DNA of 64,000 nucleotides from Clostridia bacterium (GCA_017517865.1 JAFWYB010000038.1:1-64000), one strand, 5' to 3'. Counted from the stretch's first letter, positions 25,480 to 35,838 are shown. The notes: generated by a model not told the origin, from the sequence alone. Numbers and translations: made by a program.

Positions 25480-25682
25480 TGAAAGCAAGTGAAATCAGAA
25501 AACTGTCCGCCGCAGAGATGGACGCAAAGCTCGCTGAGCTCAAGAAGGAGCTTTTCAACCTTCGCTTCCAGCAGGCTGTTAACCAGCTTGACAACCCCAT
25601 GAGAATCAGTGCTGTTAAGAAGGATATCGCAAGAATCAAGACTGTTCAGCGTGATATCGAGCTTCACGGCGCAGAATCCTAA
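25479..25682 (+). CDS. rpmC: 50S ribosomal protein L29
   Basis: The 67-residue, two-helix protein has ELKKELFNLRFQQAVNQLDN, the L29 signature, and sits next to L23 at the tunnel exit. The ATG overlaps the rplP stop by one base; the ribosome binding site GGTGG lies inside rplP. Confidence 0.96.
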   Translation: MKASEIRKLSAAEMDAKLAELKKELFNLRFQQAVNQLDNPMRISAVKKDIARIKTVQRDIELHGAES

Positions 25683-25700
25683 GAAAGGGAGGACTGAATA

Positions 25701-25958
25701 ATGAGCGAAAGAAATCTCAGAAAGACTCAGGTAGGCATCGTATCCAGCGATAAGATGGACAAAACTGTAGTTGTTACAATCAAGGATAAGGTTAGACATC
25801 CCCTCTATAACAAAATCGTTAACCGTACCGTTAAGGTAAAGGCTCACGACGAAAACAACGAGTGTGGCATCGGTGACCGCGTTCTTATTATGGAAACCCG
25901 CCCTCTTTCAAAGGATAAGAGATGGCGTGTTGTAGAAATTATCGAAAAAGCCAAATAA
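25701..25958 (+). CDS. rpsQ: 30S ribosomal protein S17
   Basis: The 85-residue OB-fold protein has [20 protein letters not shown] and the tail [15 protein letters not shown]17 binds 16S rRNA helices 7 and 11 early in assembly. GGGAGG precedes the ATG. Order and length are standard. Confidence 0.96.
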   Translation: MSERNLRKTQVGIVSSDKMDKTVVVTIKDKVRHPLYNKIVNRTVKVKAHDENNECGIGDRVLIMETRPLSKDKRWRVVEIIEKAK

Positions 25959-25986
25959 TTGGTGCAGCTAAAGGAGGCCAAACACA

Positions 25987-26355
25987 ATGATTCAGCAGCA
26001 GACTTATCTTAAAGTTGCTGATAACACAGGTGCTAAAGAAATTATGTGCATTCGTGTTCTCGGCGGCACAGGTAGAAGATATGCTAATATCGGTGACGTC
26101 ATTGTTGCTTCTGTTAAGAAAGCAGCACCCGGCGGAATCGTAAAGAAGGGCGACGTTGTTAAGGCAGTAGTTGTACGTACTGCAACAGGCGTTCGCCGTG
26201 AGGACGGCACATACATCCGTTTCGATGAAAATGCAGCCGTAATCATCAAGGAAGATAAAAATCCCAAGGGTACCCGTATCTTTGGTCCGGTAGCAAGAGA
26301 GCTTCGTGATAAGGATTTCCTTAAGATTCTCTCACTCGCTCCCGAAGTACTTTAA
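25987..26355 (+). CDS. rplN: 50S ribosomal protein L14
   Basis: The 122-residue protein has [20 protein letters not shown] and the tail [20 protein letters not shown]. It contacts 16S rRNA at intersubunit bridges and is the binding site of the silencing factor RsfS. AAAGGAGG lies before the ATG. It opens the part of the cluster known as the spc operon in E. coli. Confidence 0.97.
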   Translation: MIQQQTYLKVADNTGAKEIMCIRVLGGTGRRYANIGDVIVASVKKAAPGGIVKKGDVVKAVVVRTATGVRREDGTYIRFDENAAVIIKEDKNPKGTRIFGPVARELRDKDFLKILSLAPEVL

Positions 26356-26367
26356 GGAGGTGTCACG

Positions 26368-26691
26368 ATGAGTAAAGTTCATGTTAAAACAGGCGACACA
26401 GTTGTTGTTATCAACGGCAAAGATCGTGGCGCAAGAGGTAAGGTAATGGCAGTAAGCCCCGCTGAAGGCAAGGTTATCGTAGAAAAGGTTAACGTTGTCA
26501 AGAAGCACGTTAAGCCCCGTAAGATGGGTGAGCAGGGCGGCATTATTGAGGCTGAAGCAGCACTCTATGCTTGCAAGGTTCAGCTCGTATGCCCCAAGTG
26601 CGGCAGACCCACAAGAGTAGGCCATGTTGTTGAAAACGGCAAGAAGATGCGCGTTTGCAAGAAAGATGGCTGCGGCGCACACTTTGAATAA
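26368..26691 (+). CDS. rplX: 50S ribosomal protein L24 with C-terminal Cys motif
   Basis: The 107-residue protein has the KOW motif ([19 protein letters not shown]) and the L24 core ([19 protein letters not shown]). The C-terminal extension [12 protein letters not shown]...CKKDGC holds four Cys residues in a zinc-ribbon arrangement, common in bacterial L24 but slightly stretched here in the second pair (CxxxxC). L24 initiates 50S assembly. Confidence 0.96.
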   Translation: MSKVHVKTGDTVVVINGKDRGARGKVMAVSPAEGKVIVEKVNVVKKHVKPRKMGEQGGIIEAEAALYACKVQLVCPKCGRPTRVGHVVENGKKMRVCKKDGCGAHFE

Positions 26692-26710
26692 TTAAGGGAG
26701 GAACATGACA

Positions 26711-27250
26711 ATGGCAAGATTAAAAGAAGCTTACGTCAACGAGGTTGCACCTCAGTTGATGAAGAAGTTCGGTTATAAGAGCGTTATGCAAATCCCTAAG
26801 CTTGACAAAGTTGTTGTCAACGTAGCTTGCGGCGAAGCAATCGCTAACTCAAAGGTTCTTGACGCTGTGGTTTCCGATCTCAGACAGATCACAGGTCAGC
26901 AGCCCGTTCTTTGCAAGGCAAAGAAGTCAGTAGCTAACTTCAAACTCCGTGAAGGTATGGTTATCGGTGCTAAGGTTACACTCAGAGGCGAAAAGATGTA
27001 TGAATTTGTTGACAGATTCTTCAACCTCGCTCTCCCCAGAGTTCGTGACTTCAGAGGTATCAACCCCAACGCTTTCGACGGCAGAGGTAACTACTCAGTC
27101 GGTATCAAGGAACAGCTTATTTTCCCTGAAATCGACTACGATAAGATCGACAAGGTTCGCGGTATGGATATCTGTTTCGTAACAACAGCTAATACTGACG
27201 AAGAAGCAAGAGAGCTCCTCACACTTATGGGCGCTCCCTTTGAGAAATAA
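26711..27250 (+). CDS. rplE: 50S ribosomal protein L5
   Basis: The 179-residue protein has [20 protein letters not shown] and the conserved loop [21 protein letters not shown]5 binds 5S rRNA and forms an intersubunit bridge. I chose the second ATG (26711), nine bases after GGAGG, giving the usual MARLKE start. The ATG at 26705 is only three bases from that site. Confidence 0.96.
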   Translation: MARLKEAYVNEVAPQLMKKFGYKSVMQIPKLDKVVVNVACGEAIANSKVLDAVVSDLRQITGQQPVLCKAKKSVANFKLREGMVIGAKVTLRGEKMYEFVDRFFNLALPRVRDFRGINPNAFDGRGNYSVGIKEQLIFPEIDYDKIDKVRGMDICFVTTANTDEEARELLTLMGAPFEK

Positions 27251-27268
27251 TTAAGGAGGTAAGTTGAA

Positions 27269-27454
27269 ATGGCAAAGACTTCTATGAAAGTTAAACAGCA
27301 GAGAGCTGCAAAGTTCTCAACCAGAGCTTACAACAGATGTAAGATCTGCGGCAGACCTCACGCTTATCTCCGCAAGTACGGTGTATGCCGTATCTGCTTC
27401 AGAGAGTTAGCACACGCAGGTCAGATCCCCGGCGTTAAGAAAGCAAGCTGGTAA
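27269..27454 (+). CDS. rpsN: 30S ribosomal protein S14, zinc-binding type
   Basis: The 61-residue protein is the short type Z form. [20 protein letters not shown] (residues 24-43) provides four zinc-ligand Cys residues. It binds the head of the 30S subunit with S3 and S10. Bacteria with this form often carry a zinc-free copy elsewhere for zinc limitation; none is in this window. AAGGAGG precedes the ATG. Confidence 0.97.
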   Translation: MAKTSMKVKQQRAAKFSTRAYNRCKICGRPHAYLRKYGVCRICFRELAHAGQIPGVKKASW

Positions 27455-27487
27455 GCAATTGCAATTTAAACAGGAGGTAAAGGAATA

Positions 27488-27886
27488 ATGCAAGTAACAG
27501 ACGCAATAGCTGATATGCTTACAAGAATCCGTAATGCAAACTCAGCAAAACACGATTCAGTAAAGATTCCTGCATCCAACATGAAGAAGGCAATTGCTCA
27601 GATTCTTGTTGATGAAGGTTATATCAAGGGCTTCACCGTTGAAGAAGACGGTAAGCAGGGTATTATGGACGTACAGCTTAAGTACGGCCCCAATAAGAGC
27701 CAGGTTATCACAGGACTCAGAAGAGTTTCAAAGCCCGGTCTCAGAATTTACACAAACGTTGAAGATATGCCCAAGGTAATGAAGGGTCTCGGTATCGCAA
27801 TCCTCTCAACTCCCAAGGGTGTTATGACTGACAAGGACGCACGCAAGGCAAATGTCGGCGGTGAAGTTCTTGCATTCGTATGGTAA
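27488..27886 (+). CDS. rpsH: 30S ribosomal protein S8
   Basis: The 132-residue protein has [19 protein letters not shown] and the C-terminal segment [22 protein letters not shown], cut to [11 protein letters not shown]8 binds helix 21 of 16S rRNA and in E. coli represses the spc operon. AGGAGG precedes the ATG. Confidence 0.97.
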   Translation: MQVTDAIADMLTRIRNANSAKHDSVKIPASNMKKAIAQILVDEGYIKGFTVEEDGKQGIMDVQLKYGPNKSQVITGLRRVSKPGLRIYTNVEDMPKVMKGLGIAILSTPKGVMTDKDARKANVGGEVLAFVW

Positions 27887-27898
27887 GGAGGTGCTGAT

Positions 27899-28441
27899 AT
27901 GTCAAGAATAGGTAGAGCTCCCATTACAGTTCCTGCAGGAGTTGAAGTTAAGGTTGACGGCAGCACAGTTACAGCTAAGGGTCCCAAGGGTACTCTTACA
28001 AAGACTATGCACAGCAACATCTCCATTGCTATGGAAGGTAACGTTATCACTGTTACCCGTCCCAACGACGACAAAGAAAACAGAGCACTTCACGGTCTTA
28101 CCCGTACACTTATCGCCAATATGGTTGAAGGCGTAGCTAACGGTTACAAGAAGGAGCTTGAAATCAACGGTATCGGTTACAGAGCTGAAAAGAAGGGCAA
28201 CGATCTCTTCATGAAAATCGGTTTCTCACACGATATTCTTATGACTCCTCCCGAAGGAATCACAGTTGAAGTTCCCGCTCCCAACAAGATAATCATCAGC
28301 GGCGCTGATAAGCAGGTTGTAGGCCAGTTTGCAGCAGAAGTTCGTGAAAAGAGACCTCCCGAACCTTACAAGGGCAAGGGCATCAAGTATGTTGACGAAT
28401 ATATCCGCCGCAAAGAAGGTAAAGCCGGTAAGGGTAAATAA
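27899..28441 (+). CDS. rplF: 50S ribosomal protein L6
   Basis: The 180-residue protein has the two repeated L6 domains. It starts [20 protein letters not shown] and ends with [20 protein letters not shown], which contacts the sarcin-ricin loop region. AAGGAGGTG precedes the ATG, 12 bp after rpsH. Confidence 0.97.
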   Translation: MSRIGRAPITVPAGVEVKVDGSTVTAKGPKGTLTKTMHSNISIAMEGNVITVTRPNDDKENRALHGLTRTLIANMVEGVANGYKKELEINGIGYRAEKKGNDLFMKIGFSHDILMTPPEGITVEVPAPNKIIISGADKQVVGQFAAEVREKRPPEPYKGKGIKYVDEYIRRKEGKAGKGK

Positions 28442-28465
28442 GATTGGTAAAGGAGTGACATTCAA

Positions 28466-28825
28466 ATGGTTAGCAGACAAGATAGCAATAAAGCAAGACA
28501 GAAGAGACAGAAGAGAGTACGTGCAAAGATTACAGGTACTGCTGCATGTCCCCGTCTTAATGTTTACCGTTCACTCAGCCACATCTACGCACAGTTAATC
28601 GATGACGTTGCAGGTGTTACACTCGCAGCAGCATCAACTGTAGAGAAGGAATTTACAGAGTACGGCGGTAACAAGGAAGCAGCTCACAAGGTGGGCGAAA
28701 CATTAGCAAAGCGTGCTTTGGAAAAGGGCATTGAAGAATGCGTATTTGACAGAGCAGGTTACATTTATCACGGTCGTGTACAGGAGCTTGCAGAAGGCGC
28801 TCGTGCCGGCGGCCTGAAGTTCTAA
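28466..28825 (+). CDS. rplR: 50S ribosomal protein L18
   Basis: The 119-residue protein has a basic N-terminus ([20 protein letters not shown]), [19 protein letters not shown] and the C-terminal [20 protein letters not shown]. With L5 it anchors 5S rRNA in the central protuberance. AAAGGAGTG precedes the ATG. Confidence 0.96.
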   Translation: MVSRQDSNKARQKRQKRVRAKITGTAACPRLNVYRSLSHIYAQLIDDVAGVTLAAASTVEKEFTEYGGNKEAAHKVGETLAKRALEKGIEECVFDRAGYIYHGRVQELAEGARAGGLKF

Positions 28826-28841
28826 GAGGAGGAAATTGATT

Positions 28842-29342
28842 ATGACTAAAATTGATGCATCAGCTTACGAACTTACAGAGCGCGTGGTTGCTATTAACCG
28901 TGTATCAAAGACAGTTAAGGGCGGTAGAATCTTCAAGTTCGCAGCTCTCGTAGTCGTTGGTGACGGTAACGGCATCGTAGGTTTCGGTCTTGGCAAGTCA
29001 GGCGAAGTTCCCGACGCTATCCGTAAGGGTATTGAAGACGCTAAGAAGAACCTTATCAAGGTTGCTCTCAAGGGTACAACAATTCCCCACGAAATCATCG
29101 GTAAGTTCGGCGCAGGCGTAGTTCTTCTTAAGCCTGCAGCACCCGGTACCGGAGTTATCGCAGGCGGCCCCGTTCGTGCCGTTGTTGAAACAGTAGGTAT
29201 CAAGGATATCCGTACAAAGGCTCTTCGTTCAAATAACCCCTGTAACGTAGTAAGAGCTACAATCGACGGTCTTGCAAGACTTCGCAGCGCTGAAGAGGTT
29301 GCTGAGATCCGCGGCAAGACTGCTAAAGAAATCTTAGGTTAA
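28842..29342 (+). CDS. rpsE: 30S ribosomal protein S5
   Basis: The 166-residue protein has the S5 double-stranded-RNA-binding domain ([20 protein letters not shown]) and the loop [18 protein letters not shown]5 takes part in decoding accuracy and mRNA unwinding. I chose the ATG at 28842; GAGGAGG lies at the right distance and an in-frame TTG two codons upstream is too close to it. Confidence 0.96.
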   Translation: MTKIDASAYELTERVVAINRVSKTVKGGRIFKFAALVVVGDGNGIVGFGLGKSGEVPDAIRKGIEDAKKNLIKVALKGTTIPHEIIGKFGAGVVLLKPAAPGTGVIAGGPVRAVVETVGIKDIRTKALRSNNPCNVVRATIDGLARLRSAEEVAEIRGKTAKEILG

Positions 29343-29356
29343 GGAGGGCGTTCAAG

Positions 29357-29536
29357 ATGGCAGACATTAAGGTAAAGCTCGTTAAAAGCCTTATCGGTTC
29401 AAAGAAAGATCAGATTGCTACCGCCCACGCACTTGGTCTTAAGAAAATCGGCGACGTTTCAGTTCAGCCGAACAATCCCCAGACTCAGGGTAAGGTGAAG
29501 AAGATTTCTCACCTTATCGAGACCACCGAAGCATAA
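29357..29536 (+). CDS. rpmD: 50S ribosomal protein L30
   Basis: The 59-residue protein reads MADIKVKLVKSLIGSKKDQI, then ATAHALGLKKIGDVSVQPNN, and ends ISHLIETTEA. The length, the SLIG motif and the AHALGLKKIG segment are diagnostic of L30, which sits between rpsE and rplO as usual. AAGGAGGGC precedes the ATG. Confidence 0.95.
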   Translation: MADIKVKLVKSLIGSKKDQIATAHALGLKKIGDVSVQPNNPQTQGKVKKISHLIETTEA

Positions 29537-29554
29537 TTTGAGGAGGTGCGCAAA

Positions 29555-29998
29555 ATGAAATTACATGAACTTTCACCCGCAGCAGGCTCAACTAAAGAGC
29601 GCAAGCGTATCGGCCGTGGTCCTGCTTCCGGTCAGGGTAAAACCGCCGGTAAGGGTCACAAGGGTCAGAAGGCACGTGCCGGCAGAGGCATGCGTGCAGG
29701 CTTCGAAGGCGGCCAGATGCCCCTTCAGAGAAGAATCCCCAAGAGAGGCTTCAACAACATCTTTGCTACTGAAATGGCAATCGTAAACGTTGCTGCTCTT
29801 GACAAGGCTTACGAAGCAGGCGCAACAGTTACAGTTGATTCACTTATCGAAAAGGGTCTTGTTAAGAAGGCTCTCGACGGTGTAAAGGTTCTCGGTCACG
29901 GCGAGCTTACAAAGGCTCTCACAGTTCAGGCTAATGCTTTCAGCGAATCTGCAAAGCAGAAGATTGAAGCAGCTGGCGGAAAGACCGAGGTGCTGTAA
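29555..29998 (+). CDS. rplO: 50S ribosomal protein L15
   Basis: The 147-residue protein has the basic glycine-rich N-terminus ([20 protein letters not shown]) and [18 protein letters not shown]15 is a late assembly protein of the 50S subunit. I chose the ATG at 29555, after GAGGAGGTG; an in-frame GTG three codons upstream is part of that site. The stop lies one base from the secY start. Confidence 0.96.
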   Translation: MKLHELSPAAGSTKERKRIGRGPASGQGKTAGKGHKGQKARAGRGMRAGFEGGQMPLQRRIPKRGFNNIFATEMAIVNVAALDKAYEAGATVTVDSLIEKGLVKKALDGVKVLGHGELTKALTVQANAFSESAKQKIEAAGGKTEVL

Positions 29999-29999
29999 T

Positions 30000-31322
30000 A
30001 TGATTAGTACTTTTATAAATGCTTGGAAGGTGCCCGACCTTCGTAAGAAGATGCTCTTCACAGCACTTATAGTATTGATTTTCCGTATCGGTGCAGCTAT
30101 TCCCCTGCCCTTTACAACAATCACAGAGTCAATCGTTGAAAATACCGACGAAACCTTCTTCGGTTACCTTGCAATGATGACCGGTGATGCTTTCTCAATG
30201 GGTACGATTTTCGCATTGTCAATCACACCCTACATCAACAGCTCAATTATCATCCAGCTTCTTTCAGTTGCTATTCCCGCCCTTGAAAGACTTTCAAAGG
30301 AAGGCGAGGAAGGCAGAAAGAAGATTGCAACAATCACGAGATATACAACTATCGCTCTTGCTCTTTTACAGAGTACAGCATACTTTATCTATCTCAGAGC
30401 AGAGGGTCACATCATCGCAGATCCCAACACACTTCAGCCCATCAGCGGCTTTGCAGGTGTACTTCAGGGCATCACGGTTGTTCTTTGCCTCACAGCAGGC
30501 TCAACCTTCGTAATGTGGCTCGGTGAGCAGATCAACGACAAGGGTATCGGTAACGGTATTTCAATCATCCTTTTTGCAGGTATCGTTGCAAGATTCCCCG
30601 TAACAATCACATTGCTTTATGACTACTTCCAGGCAGGTAGAGCATACTATGCACTTGTTCCCATCGTTATCATCTGTCTTCTTGCTATGATTGCTTTCAT
30701 CGTATGGATGGACAATGCAGAAAGACGTATTCCCGTTCAGTATGCAAAGAGAGTTGTCGGCCGTAAGATGTACGGCGGTCAGAGCACACATATTCCCATC
30801 AAGGTTAATATGTCAGGTGTTCTTCCCGTTATCTTCGCTTCATCAATTCTTTCAGTTGTTCCCACAATTCAGATGCTTTTCTTCCAGAACAAGACTCTCA
30901 GCAAGGGTGCTGAAACCTTCTTCGGAATTTTCGCAACTGACCACTGGGCATACGCAATTATGTATTTCTTCCTGATTCTCTTCTTTGCTTACTTCTATGC
31001 AAGCATTCAGTACAATCCGGTTGAAATGGCAAACAACATCAGAAAGAACAGCGGTATGGTTCCCGGCCTTCGTCCCGGTAAGCCCACTGCAGATTACATC
31101 AAGAAGATTCTCGGCAGAATCACTCTTCTCGGTGCACTCCTTCTTTCAGTTGTTGCACTCTTCCCCAATGTTCTCGGTCTTTTCACAAAGCTCATCGGCT
31201 CACCCATGCAGCTTTCACTCGGCGGTACTTCACTTATCATCGTTGTAGGTGTTGCCCTCGAAACAGTTAAGCAGCTTGAAAGCCAGATGATGATGAGACA
31301 TTATAAGGGCTTCCTTGACTAA
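30000..31322 (+). CDS. secY: protein translocase subunit SecY
   Basis: The 440-residue protein has ten membrane helices and the SecY signatures: FRIGAAIPLPF in helix 1, the plug region that follows, ALSITPYINSSIIIQLL in helix 2 and IQYNPVEMANNIRKNSGMVPG near helix 8-9. It is the channel of the Sec pathway for export and membrane insertion. The ATG at 30000 follows the rplO stop after one base, with its ribosome binding site inside rplO, so translation is coupled. Confidence 0.97.
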   Translation: MISTFINAWKVPDLRKKMLFTALIVLIFRIGAAIPLPFTTITESIVENTDETFFGYLAMMTGDAFSMGTIFALSITPYINSSIIIQLLSVAIPALERLSKEGEEGRKKIATITRYTTIALALLQSTAYFIYLRAEGHIIADPNTLQPISGFAGVLQGITVVLCLTAGSTFVMWLGEQINDKGIGNGISIILFAGIVARFPVTITLLYDYFQAGRAYYALVPIVIICLLAMIAFIVWMDNAERRIPVQYAKRVVGRKMYGGQSTHIPIKVNMSGVLPVIFASSILSVVPTIQMLFFQNKTLSKGAETFFGIFATDHWAYAIMYFFLILFFAYFYASIQYNPVEMANNIRKNSGMVPGLRPGKPTADYIKKILGRITLLGALLLSVVALFPNVLGLFTKLIGSPMQLSLGGTSLIIVVGVALETVKQLESQMMMRHYKGFLD

Positions 31323-31343
31323 TATATAAAGGAGATGTAAACC

Positions 31344-31976
31344 ATGAAGTTAATTCTTTTAGGTGCACCCGGCGCAGGTAAGGGTACTCAGGCAGAAGTT
31401 ATCTGCAATCACCTTTCCGTACCGACAATCTCAACAGGTAACATTATCCGTGCAGCTCTCAAGGCTGAAACAGAAATGGGCCTCAAAGCCAAGGAATATA
31501 TAAATAACGGTCAGCTCGTTCCCGATGCAGTAGTTATCGGTATTATCAAGGAACGTCTTGCTGAGGATGATTGCAAAAACGGCTTCATCCTCGACGGCTT
31601 CCCCAGAACAATACCTCAGGCTGAGGCTCTTGACGAAATGGGCATTGAAATCGATAAGGTTATCGATATCGAGGTTCCCGATGAAAAAATCGTTGAGAGA
31701 ATGAGCGGAAGAAGAGTATGTCCCGCTTGCGGTAACTCATACCACCTTCTTTATAAGAAGCCTGAAAAGGAAGGTATCTGCAACGCTTGCGGCGCAGAGC
31801 TTATCATCAGAGCTGACGACCATCCCGACACGGTTAAGGAAAGACTTGAGGTTTACCACAGTCAGACCGAGCCGCTCAAGGAATTCTATGGAAAGAAGAA
31901 CAAGCTTTTCATAGTTGAGGGACAGGAGGAGGTAGCTGATACTTCAGCTCTTGTACTCAAAGCATTGGAGGAATAA
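31344..31976 (+). CDS. adk: adenylate kinase with zinc-binding lid
   Basis: The 210-residue enzyme interconverts ATP + AMP and 2 ADP. It has the P-loop GAPGAGKGTQ (residues 7-16), the AMP-site segments and ILDGFPRTIPQAEALD. The long lid carries CPACG...CNACG, the four-Cys zinc site typical of Gram-positives. AAGGAG precedes the ATG. It lies between secY and map, as usual in Firmicutes. Confidence 0.97.
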   Translation: MKLILLGAPGAGKGTQAEVICNHLSVPTISTGNIIRAALKAETEMGLKAKEYINNGQLVPDAVVIGIIKERLAEDDCKNGFILDGFPRTIPQAEALDEMGIEIDKVIDIEVPDEKIVERMSGRRVCPACGNSYHLLYKKPEKEGICNACGAELIIRADDHPDTVKERLEVYHSQTEPLKEFYGKKNKLFIVEGQEEVADTSALVLKALEE

Positions 31977-31978
31977 GC

Positions 31979-32728
31979 ATGATAGTGCTCAAAACCAGCC
32001 GTGAGCTTGCCCTTATGAAAGAGGCTTGCAGAATTTCGGCAGGAGCACTCAAGGTGGCCGGAGAGGCAGTCAGACCCGGTATCTCAACATGGGAAATCGA
32101 CAAGATTGCTTACGACTATATAAAAAGCCAGGGAGCGGAACCTAACTTCCTCGGACTTTACGGCTTTCCGGCTACTGCGTGCATTTCCATAAATGATGAG
32201 GTCATTCACGGTATTCCCAGCAAGACACGCATACTCAAGTCGGGCGACATAGTTTCAATCGACTTGGGCGCAAAAAAAGGCGGGTATAACGGTGACAATG
32301 CCGCCACTTTTGCCTGCGGTGACGTAAGTGACGAGGCAAAGCGGCTGATGGATACCACAAGAGACAGCCTTTATGAGGCTATAAAGTTTGCGGTTCCCGG
32401 CGGCAGAATCGGTGACATTGCCCACGCAGTCCAATCCTTCTGTGAGGAAAGAGGCTACGGTGTGGTAAGAGAATATACCGGTCACGGTGTAGGCAAGGAA
32501 TTACACGAAGACCCCAGTGTACCGAATTACGGTACAGCCGGCCGAGGCGTACGCCTGTTAGCGGGCATGACACTCGCTATTGAGCCGATGATTAACCAAG
32601 GCACTGCAAGAATAAAGGTCCTTCCTGACGGCTGGACGGTCAAGACACTTGACGGTAAGCTTTCAGCCCATTTCGAGCATACGGTGGCTATCACAAAGGA
32701 CGGTCCCGTAATACTCACAAAGGTGTGA
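31979..32728 (+). CDS. map: methionine aminopeptidase, type I
   Basis: The 249-residue enzyme removes the N-terminal Met from new proteins. The metal ligands are visible: DLGAKKGGYNGD (two Asp), GHGVGKELHEDPSVPNYG (His), then IEPMI (Glu) and HFEHTVAI (Glu). The ATG follows the adk stop after two bases, with GGAGG inside the end of adk, so the two are coupled. Confidence 0.96.
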   Translation: MIVLKTSRELALMKEACRISAGALKVAGEAVRPGISTWEIDKIAYDYIKSQGAEPNFLGLYGFPATACISINDEVIHGIPSKTRILKSGDIVSIDLGAKKGGYNGDNAATFACGDVSDEAKRLMDTTRDSLYEAIKFAVPGGRIGDIAHAVQSFCEERGYGVVREYTGHGVGKELHEDPSVPNYGTAGRGVRLLAGMTLAIEPMINQGTARIKVLPDGWTVKTLDGKLSAHFEHTVAITKDGPVILTKV

Positions 32729-32735
32729 GGTAAGA

Positions 32736-32984
32736 ATGGATTTTAAAAGAGGACAGATTGTTATTTCAACAGCAGGTCACGATAAAGGTGAAATGCTTGT
32801 TGTGGCAGACTTTGATAAAAACAGGGTTCTTGTGTGCGACGGTAAGCAGCGTAAGCTCGAAAGGCTTAAGGCTAAAAACCCGAAGCACCTTGAGAAAACC
32901 GAAATCCTCTTAAGTGAGGACTCAATAGCAACAAATCGTAAGATTAGAAAAACGCTTAACAAAACAGCGAACCCAGGAGGGTAA
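32736..32984 (+). CDS. KOW-domain RNA-binding protein
   Basis: The 82-residue protein has a KOW-like N-terminus ([20 protein letters not shown]) and a basic middle ([20 protein letters not shown]). It resembles eukaryotic/archaeal L14e-like fragments and recurs between map and infA in Firmicutes. A role in ribosome assembly or translation is inferred from position. GTGAGG precedes the ATG, 7 bp after map. Confidence 0.8.
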   Translation: MDFKRGQIVISTAGHDKGEMLVVADFDKNRVLVCDGKQRKLERLKAKNPKHLEKTEILLSEDSIATNRKIRKTLNKTANPGG

Positions 32985-32989
32985 TGGTT

Positions 32990-33208
32990 ATGTCAAAACA
33001 GGATATGATTGAAATCGAAGGAATCGTTGCTGAGGCACTTCCCAACGCAACCTTCCGTGTAGAACTCGAAAACGGTCACAAAATTTTAGCCCACATCTCA
33101 GGTAAGCTCAGAACGAATTATATTCGTATCCTTCCCGGAGATAAGGTTACAGTCGAGATGTCTCCATACGACTTAACCCGCGGCCGCATTACTTGGAGAG
33201 CAAAATAA
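32990..33208 (+). CDS. infA: translation initiation factor IF-1
   Basis: The 72-residue OB-fold protein has the standard length and sequence ([20 protein letters not shown], then [20 protein letters not shown], then [11 protein letters not shown]). It blocks the A site during initiation. I chose the ATG at 32990, which has AGGAGG nine bases upstream; the ATG at 32984 is only three bases from that site. Confidence 0.96.
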   Translation: MSKQDMIEIEGIVAEALPNATFRVELENGHKILAHISGKLRTNYIRILPGDKVTVEMSPYDLTRGRITWRAK

Positions 33209-33246
33209 TAAACAACAAACAGTTTGAATTTAAAGGAGGCAATCCT

Positions 33247-33360
33247 ATGAAAGTCAGACCTTCTGTAAAGAAAATATGTGAAAAGTGCAAGATAATCAAG
33301 CGCCACGGCAAGATCATGGTTATCTGCGAAAACCCCAAACACAAGCAGCGTCAAGGCTAA
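33247..33360 (+). CDS. rpmJ: 50S ribosomal protein L36, zinc-binding type
   Basis: The 37-residue protein reads [20 protein letters not shown], then [17 protein letters not shown]. Cys-x2-Cys...Cys...His is the zinc site of the C+ form. AAAGGAGG lies before the ATG. Its position between infA and rpsM is standard. Confidence 0.96.
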   Translation: MKVRPSVKKICEKCKIIKRHGKIMVICENPKHKQRQG

Positions 33361-33392
33361 TTGACGTAAACTAATTAGGAGGTACAACTTAA

Positions 33393-33761
33393 ATGGCTCG
33401 TATATCAGGTGTTGACCTTCCCAGAGATAAGAGAGTTGAAATTGCTCTTACTTACATCTTTGGTATTGGTCGTAAAACTGCCAGCGATATCATCGCAGCA
33501 ACAGGTATCAATCCGGATACAAGAGTTAAGGATTTAACTGAGGACGACGTTTCTAAGCTTCGTGAATACATCGACCACAACGTAAAGGTTGAAGGTGACC
33601 TCAGAAGAGAAACTGCATTCGATATCAAGAGACTTATTGAAATCGGTTGCTATCGTGGCGTTCGCCACAGAAAGGGCCTTCCCGTAAGAGGTCAGCGCTC
33701 AAAGACAAACGCTCGCACCCGTAAAGGTCCCAAGAAGACTATCGCTAACAAGAAGAAATAA
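33393..33761 (+). CDS. rpsM: 30S ribosomal protein S13
   Basis: The 122-residue protein has [20 protein letters not shown] and the C-terminal basic tail [20 protein letters not shown], which contacts the P-site tRNA. It pairs with S19 in the 30S head. TTAGGAGG precedes the ATG. Confidence 0.97.
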   Translation: MARISGVDLPRDKRVEIALTYIFGIGRKTASDIIAATGINPDTRVKDLTEDDVSKLREYIDHNVKVEGDLRRETAFDIKRLIEIGCYRGVRHRKGLPVRGQRSKTNARTRKGPKKTIANKKK

Positions 33762-33779
33762 TTCAAGGAGGATAATTTT

Positions 33780-34181
33780 ATGGCAAAGGTTGCAAAGAAA
33801 GCTACCACAGTACGCCGTCGCCGTGAGCGCAAGAATATTGAACGCGGTGCGGCCCATATCCAATCCACCTTCAACAACACAATCGTTACCATCACTGATT
33901 TACAGGGTAACGCCGTGTCATGGGCAAGTGCCGGTGAAATGGGCTTCAGAGGCTCAAGAAAATCCACTCCCTTTGCTGCTCAGACCGCTGCTGAAACAGC
34001 TGCCAAGGCTGCAATTGAACACGGAATGAAGACCGTTGAAGTATATGTTAAGGGTCCCGGCCAGGGTCGTGAAGCTGCTATCAGAGCTTTACAGACTGCA
34101 GGTCTCGATGTAACAATGATTAAAGACGTTACACCTATTCCTCACAATGGCTGCCGTCCCCCCAAGAGAAGACGTGTATAA
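33780..34181 (+). CDS. rpsK: 30S ribosomal protein S11
   Basis: The 133-residue protein has [20 protein letters not shown] and the tail [17 protein letters not shown]11 lies in the platform of the 30S subunit near the E site. AAGGAGG precedes the ATG, 18 bp after rpsM. Confidence 0.97.
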   Translation: MAKVAKKATTVRRRRERKNIERGAAHIQSTFNNTIVTITDLQGNAVSWASAGEMGFRGSRKSTPFAAQTAAETAAKAAIEHGMKTVEVYVKGPGQGREAAIRALQTAGLDVTMIKDVTPIPHNGCRPPKRRRV

Positions 34182-34203
34182 TTACAATAGGAGGTAAAGC
34201 GAC

Positions 34204-34806
34204 ATGGCAAAAAATAGAGAACCTGTTGCAAAGCGTTGTAAAGCTTTAGATCTTTCTCCTGCTGTTATGGGTTATTCCAAGAAGCAGACAAACCGCAATC
34301 CCGGCGGTAAGATGAAGAAAAAGAAGAGCGAATACGGCTTACAGCTTAACGAAAAGCAGAAGGTTAAGTTCATCTACGGTATTCTTGAGAAGCAGTTCCG
34401 TAACTATTACGAAAAGGCTGTTAAGGCTCCCGGTAAGACCGGTGACAACCTTTTAATCTTAGTTGAACGCCGTCTTGATAACGTTGTTTTCCGTCTCGGT
34501 TTTGCAGCTACACGCCGTCAGGCTCGTCAGCTTGTAACTCATTCACACTTTACAGTTAACGGTAAGAAGGTTAACATTCCCTCATACCTTGTAAAGGCAG
34601 GCGACGTTATTGAAGTAGCTGAAAAGAGCCGCTCATCAGTTCTTTTTGAGCGTCTTGCAGGTCCCGACGCACCTGTAGTTCTCACTCCCGCATGGATTGA
34701 AAGAGAAAAGAATGCCCTCAAGGGTACAGTTACTCACATTCCCGCTCGCGAAGAGATAGATACTCCCGTTGAAGAGCATCTTATCGTTGAGCTTTATTCT
34801 AAGTAA
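34204..34806 (+). CDS. rpsD: 30S ribosomal protein S4
   Basis: The 200-residue protein has a shorter N-terminal part and the S4 RNA-binding domain ([20 protein letters not shown], then [20 protein letters not shown]). S4 nucleates 30S assembly with S7. The N-terminal Cys cluster of some S4 proteins is absent, leaving one Cys (RCKALD). Location between rpsK and rpoA matches Clostridia rather than Bacillus. Confidence 0.96.
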   Translation: MAKNREPVAKRCKALDLSPAVMGYSKKQTNRNPGGKMKKKKSEYGLQLNEKQKVKFIYGILEKQFRNYYEKAVKAPGKTGDNLLILVERRLDNVVFRLGFAATRRQARQLVTHSHFTVNGKKVNIPSYLVKAGDVIEVAEKSRSSVLFERLAGPDAPVVLTPAWIEREKNALKGTVTHIPAREEIDTPVEEHLIVELYSK

Positions 34807-34859
34807 TAGAATCTATTACAGCGTAAAACACATCCACAAATCAGTAAGGAGGGTTTTGC

Positions 34860-35810
34860 ATGATAGGCATTGAAAAGCCCAGAATCGAAACTGCAGAATT
34901 AGCAGCTGACGGTACCTACGGCAAAATTATCGTTGAACCGTTAGAGCGTGGCTACGGTGTGACATTAGGCAACAGCCTTAGAAGAATTCTTCTCTCATCA
35001 CTTCCCGGCTACGCAATCACCAGCGTGAAAATTGATGGCGTACTTCATGAATTTTCAACAATCCCCGGCGTTAAAGAGGATGTTACCGAAATTATCCTGA
35101 ATCTCAAAAACGTCATTCTTAAAATTCACGGTGACGGACCCAAAACAGTATATATTGATGCAAGCGGCGAAGGCGAAGTTGTTGCCGGCGACATCAAGTG
35201 CGATTCAGAGGTTGAAATCATCAACACAGATTATCACATCTGCACACTTGACAAGGATGCAAGCATCAATATGGAGCTTACTGTCAGCAAGGGTCGTGGA
35301 TATGTATCGGCAGAGCAGAACAAAAAGCTCATGCAGCCTGTTATCGGTGTAATTGCAATCGACTCAATTTACACACCGATTCTCAAGGCAAATTACACAA
35401 TTGACGACATGCGTGTTGGCCAGGATATCGGTTTCGACAAGCTCACACTTGAGGTTTGGACAAACGGAACCATTTCAGCTATTGATGCTGTTTCACTCGG
35501 TGCCAAGTTTCTCAACGAACATCTCGCTCTGTTCAGTGACCTCTCAGGAGAGGCTTACGACACAGAGATTATGGTAGACAGAGACACCGATACCAAAGAA
35601 AAGGTACTCGAGATGACTATTGAGGAACTTGACTTATCAGTACGCTCATTCAACTGTCTGAAGCGTGCAGGTATCAACACAGTGGAAGATTTAACAAACA
35701 AGACTGAAGACGATATGATGAAGGTTCGTAACCTTGGTAAGAAGTCTCTTGATGAAGTTATCAATAAGCTTCATTCATTCGGTCTTGACCTTCGCAACGA
35801 AGACGAATAA
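34860..35810 (+). CDS. rpoA: RNA polymerase subunit alpha
   Basis: The 316-residue protein has the N-terminal dimerisation domain ([20 protein letters not shown]) and, after a linker, the C-terminal domain ([20 protein letters not shown], then [13 protein letters not shown]), which binds UP elements and activators. Length is typical. TAAGGAGG precedes the ATG. Position before rplQ is standard. Confidence 0.97.
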   Translation: MIGIEKPRIETAELAADGTYGKIIVEPLERGYGVTLGNSLRRILLSSLPGYAITSVKIDGVLHEFSTIPGVKEDVTEIILNLKNVILKIHGDGPKTVYIDASGEGEVVAGDIKCDSEVEIINTDYHICTLDKDASINMELTVSKGRGYVSAEQNKKLMQPVIGVIAIDSIYTPILKANYTIDDMRVGQDIGFDKLTLEVWTNGTISAIDAVSLGAKFLNEHLALFSDLSGEAYDTEIMVDRDTDTKEKVLEMTIEELDLSVRSFNCLKRAGINTVEDLTNKTEDDMMKVRNLGKKSLDEVINKLHSFGLDLRNEDE

Positions 35811-35838
35811 TTATCTAACGGTAAAGGAGTGATTTCAA

